This document shows positions 60,387 to 64,000 of a DNA stretch of 64,000 nucleotides, piece after piece (the first letter of the stretch is position 1; every line of letters begins with the position of its first letter). Source of the DNA: Caenorhabditis remanei (lineage: Eukaryota; Nematoda; Chromadorea; Rhabditida; Rhabditidae); contig NC_071329.1 in the NCBI RefSeq assembly GCF_010183535.1, positions 8,370,001 through 8,434,000 on the forward strand. Direction: 5' to 3'. Below the pieces are notes generated by a model, which saw only the letters and a list, made by a program, of their open reading frames with translations, was not told the DNA's origin and made no database searches. A program made the translations under genes and the position numbers.

Positions 60387-62430
60387 TATGCACAGGATTG
60401 TGACTTTTGTACGGGTTGTATTCAAGAAGAATATTCAACTCTGTTGCTTTCAATCATCATCTCATATCTTTCCAACGTTCCGAGACGGTTGAGAAATCCG
60501 GTATAACTGAGTAATACGACTCCGGAGTGTAGTGGATTTGAGGAAATATTAGCTGATATGAAGAGATGATTTCATTTATAGGGTCATGCCCTCAAGTGAT
60601 CAATGCAAACAGAGAAACCCATTGGAGATAACAAGGTATAACAGATAAAAGACAATCAATATTGATTTAATTAGCCATTCGTAGAGAGTGGGCATCTATG
60701 CAACCGCGGATTGGTGTAACTTCGTGTGAAGTGTGCTCGACGTAGTGGTGGAGCTGTACCGGGTGTTGGATGCGGCTAAAAAATCAATAATTGTCATCTG
60801 ATTTGTTAGATATTATATACCTTGAATCATTCGACTGGAAGCTACAGTGCAACCGCGGATCGTGAGTGACTGGTGTTGGGACTAGGCTGATCTTGGCTTC
60901 TGGAGCCTTCAGTTTGTCCATAAGTTCACGATGTCCGGTTATTGACTGATCGTAGAGCATTGGCTCGTTTCTGGAAAAACGAATTTTTGTTTCATTTGTC
61001 TGGTTCTCTGCTAATATTTTACCTTTGTGCCAGCTGATGGGCTGATTAGGCAGTGGGTGGAGAGTTGAGGCAGCCGCGGGTCGATCTATTGTGGCATCAA
61101 AGCCTTTCGAATCGATCGGAATCCGTCTGGCGTCTTCTGTTTCAGAAGTAGTGTCTTTTGCTGCACGTTGACCACTGCTGGAAAGGTATTGGTTTAAGAG
61201 TTTGATAATTCTCTTTGTGTTTTACTACCTGGACCGACCTTCAGAATCTTTGAGATAATGAGGTTTCCGCGGTTCGCACTGATGAATCCATCTGTAGCTG
61301 TGATGGTGGCGGAATCGAGTAAGTTCCGATCCGCGGCTTGTGACGATTCGATGGGGAATCGTAGCTTCTTTTTATCTCATCAGCGGGTCGCGAAGCTGTA
61401 AATAGCTCTTTATAGTAATATTATACACTTTTTATAGAGAATTTTATCCCTTTCTGGTATATTTAGCAGATTTATCTATTTTTCAGTATATTTCGGCTCA
61501 AACTGTATTGATTTGTCAAAAATTCTGACATTTCCGCTAGAAAGTGAGATATATTGGCTAATACTGTGAAGTATTTGCCCGAATCTCGGTATTTCTTTTG
61601 GATTTCATCATGAATCGACAAAATTTATCGATTTTTGGCTCGAATTACTGATTTTTTGGGACATTTTCAGCGGAAATTCGTTGTTTTTCGCCAAAACGTT
61701 GATGGTTTTTAGCCAAAAGCTCATATTTGACGTTTTTAACCTACAGAAAGTAGGGGTGATACAGAAATATTGCATTCTGATGCACTTCTAGCCGTGAATC
61801 TGAATATTTTCAGTGGAAAATATCGATTTTTGGCAATTTTTTGTCGAATTTCTCGAAATTTCTCGAATTTTTTGTATAATTTTTTGTTATTTTTATGAAT
61901 AAGCACTCACAGGGCTCACAGCGACTGCTGGCTTGACGATTTGTGGGACTTCGTAGTTGTCTGAAGACATTATTTCCGATCGTGGCCGCGGGTCGTATAT
62001 TTGAGGTTTTTCGTCGGACGAATTCATTGTTTTTCACTGAAATTACATTCAGAATTATTTTTATATTGATATTTTTCAAGAAATCTCACGAAAAGTTAAC
62101 GACATGACGGAAATACACGAAAAAGATTTTAGGCCGAGCGCGAAATTACTTAATTCCGGTTGCGCGTAAGCTCATGTGTATCATGGTCCGCAGTGACACG
62201 CGCATTGCGTACAATGACACGCGCACTGCGTACCGTAGTCCGATTTACCCATTAATTAGGTGTCGATTTACGGAGACTCAAGAATGAGTGATTTGGAGCA
62301 TTCCGATGTCGGAATTTGCTCTTTTTATGGAAATTTGATTTGAAAAATCGCTCTTCGCACAAAAATGTGACTTATTGAGACAATTTTATAGGTTTTTGTA
62401 GATGTTTTTTTGGTTACCCGATGGGATTTT

Positions 62431-62703
62431 GTCACGGACGCCAACCGATCGATTTATCGTTTTATCAGCTCTTTTTCTCCACCGTTCTCGTGGTTTTCCA
62501 TGGGGAAAACACGATTCATACGGATTATATTACGAGGTTGAGACTGCGACGGCTAATTTTATATTTGTCACGGAGGCCATCCGATCTATTTATCGCGTTT
62601 CAGCTCAATTTCAACCATTTTTCGCAGAATTCCACGGGGAAAACACGAATCGAATGGAATTATTTACGAACTTGAGCTTGCGACGGCTAATTTGTCTTGC
62701 GAA
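62431..62703. repeat. Imperfect tandem duplication of ~136 bp
   Basis: Copies at about 62431-62566 and 62567-62703 share GTCACGGA, CCGATC, ATTTATCG, CATGGGGAAAACACGA-like and GCGACGGCTAATTT blocks in the same order. A shorter duplicate (TGACACGCGCATTGCGTAC and a one-base variant) lies just upstream at 62194-62233. Confidence 0.8.
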
Positions 62704-63120
62704 TATCCTTCGTGACTTCTCTGTACAGGTTTTCAGCTCCTTGACGATGATTTCTTCTTGTTTGACGGTATTGTAGTCGAGTTTGAAGAGATTTCAACCG
62801 CGGATCGATATGTACGGAAGCAGAGGAAGAGAATATTGCGAATATATGAGAAATTGACGAGAATTTTCGAAATTTTTTGAATTTTTTATGGTTTTTGATG
62901 GATCAGAGTATTCTGACGTCACTATCGCTCCTCACAAGCCTTAAATTGTTGAAAGGGAAGCCGACTCGGTTCTTTTTACAGTTACCGCCGCTCTCGTTTC
63001 GATTATTGCTCATAGACGTAAAATAGTCTAGTTTGAGCGATTTCCGGCTTACTTCTGAGAAGTTCTACGGACAAATCGATAAATCGGAGGACGGGTCACT
63101 GGCCAATCATTACAAGAATG

Positions 63121-63138
63121 AACGGTCGTTATGCACCA
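63121..63138 (-). other. Putative primer-binding site
   Basis: On the minus strand the bases directly after the 5' LTR read TGGTGCATAACGACCG. A TGG start pairs with the CCA end of a tRNA, as expected for a reverse-transcription primer site. The particular tRNA is not identified. Confidence 0.7.
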
Positions 63139-63833
63139 TGTGGAGGCGGGGCTTTAATGCGGTCGGAGACAACCCCGCTCCGGAAAAATCTTCCCAATCA
63201 AAGTGTATAAAATGACGGCAAAGTGTGAGATAAGCGGTGTAACGAACAGAACACAATTTAAAGACATTGACCCATTTATTTGCGAAAGATTTAGTTAGTA
63301 TAATTTATATAAGTCCAACTGAAGGAGCGGCGGCACGGAAGTTGGACGTTTGGGCGCACTCAAACAGCGGATAGAGAAACTGGCCTAAAGGGCCTAAAAA
63401 GGGCGGTTATTTACTCTCCCAATGCGTCAGTAGCGCTTAAAATAGGCTAAAATAGTCCGGAAAAATGATAGGATCTATTTTGCCAAGACTTGCACACTCG
63501 TCACGCTACCGGACGACCGGAAGAGGCAACAACTCCTCGTCGTGTTAGACTGAGCAATGAGGACGCGCGGCGGCCGCTACGCGACCGCTCGCGGCTGAGT
63601 GGAGCGCGTTTACTGACACAATGGGTTTTAGGGCGGTAATTCAAATTATAATTAATTGAATATTCCGGATAAAAGGAGATTTAAAGAGATAAATAATAAG
63701 GTGAATAAACAGATTGGAATAAGAGATTATTAAGGCGATGATGGTCCTAGTTTTGCGGGGAAAACCACATGAGGGCCATCATCCAGCCTTTAAGTTGTCG
63801 ACGGATTTGCCTTCGGGGAAATAGTTGACAACA
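63139..63833 (-). repeat. 5' LTR of the retrotransposon
   Basis: 695 bp, same ends (TGT...ACA) and, by eye, same sequence as 53081-53775. As the 5' LTR of the minus-strand element it should carry the promoter for the genomic RNA. Confidence 0.95.
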
Positions 63834-63838
63834 AGGGT
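63834..63838. repeat. Target-site duplication AGGGT (right)
   Basis: Matches 53076-53080. The remaining 162 bp to the window end are flanking AT-rich DNA with no gene seen. Confidence 0.9.
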
Positions 63839-64000
63839 TCCGATTCTGAAGAAATTTCTTTTGAAAATATGCTACCTGAACTATAATATGCCATACCGTC
63901 ATACTACATTCAGTTGAATTTTGATTTCTGATTCCGTTTTCGGTCAAATCAAAGATTCTTTGAAGTACCGTACTCTCCCGTCTACATTCCTGATAAAAAA

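Larger units (their letters stand above)
53081..63833 (-). mobile_element. BEL/Pao LTR retrotransposon, gag-only non-autonomous
   Basis: A 10.75-kb element read on the minus strand: 5' LTR 63833-63139, primer-binding site, a 4.4-kb leader, gag (58767-56143), pol remnants (about 56100-54059), and 3' LTR 53775-53081. Type is shown by the DUF1759 and three-zinc-knuckle gag and by a DUF5641-like integrase tail. Only 2.4 kb remain between gag and the 3' LTR, too little for protease, reverse transcriptase, RNase H and integrase, and I find no reverse transcriptase motifs. LTRs appear identical and the target duplication is perfect, so insertion is recent and the enzymes must have come from another element. 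The internal region has 24 CCGCGG sites and several tandem repeats. Confidence 0.93.

Overview
The window is nuclear DNA from a Caenorhabditis nematode. Genes are compact, with many 40-60 nt introns ending in TTTCAG, start codons often sit right after a TTTCAG acceptor (the sign of spliced-leader trans-splicing), and the gene order matches the C. elegans chromosome II interval covered by clones B0334, W02B12 and VW02B12L (ooc-3, hacl-1, rga-1/klp-17, aars-1, rsp-1/rsp-2, vha-6). From memory, RSP-1 and RSP-2 differ from the C. elegans proteins at several residues, so this is probably a sister species. I cannot name it.

Layout. 0.4-3.4 kb (minus): a tight cluster that looks like an operon, with a PRELI-domain lipid-transfer protein, EMC subunit 5 and a mitochondrial NDUFAF6 homologue. 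The last EMC5 exon and the first NDUFAF6 exon overlap in different frames. 3.8-9.3 kb: ooc-3 (CLCC1-like), hacl-1 and a small secreted protein. 11-18.4 kb: a transthyretin-like protein, a TWK potassium channel, a TSSK-like kinase, a small secreted protein with two identically spaced six-cysteine repeats, and a beta-1,4-galactosyltransferase. 18.8-30.4 kb: METTL1-type tRNA methyltransferase, mitoferrin, cisd-1, the RhoGAP rga-1 with the kinesin klp-17 nested in one of its introns, and mitochondrial alanyl-tRNA synthetase. 31-47 kb: a carboxylesterase carrying a frameshift and an early stop, the divergent SR-protein pair rsp-1/rsp-2, a secreted phospholipase B, a secreted low-complexity protein, vha-6 (V-ATPase subunit a) and a tandem half-copy of vha-6 encoding only its cytosolic N-terminal domain. 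47.6-52 kb: a large secreted or surface-anchored EGF/VWA-type protein.

53.08-63.83 kb is one BEL/Pao LTR retrotransposon on the minus strand: two 695-bp LTRs with no difference seen by eye, a 5-bp target duplication AGGGT, an apparent primer-binding site, an intact gag of 874 codons and only remnants of pol. It is therefore young but cannot be autonomous. Its internal region carries 24 copies of CCGCGG, mostly as CCGCGGRTY, spread through the leader, gag (in all three codon phases) and the pol remnants. About one would be expected by chance.

Shared themes. Several products act in mitochondria (NDUFAF6 and PRELI homologues, mitoferrin, cisd-1, aars-1). A run of genes between 30.8 and 47.4 kb (esterase, phospholipase B, vha-6 and its half-copy) has ACTGATAA-type GATA sites close upstream, which fits intestinal expression.
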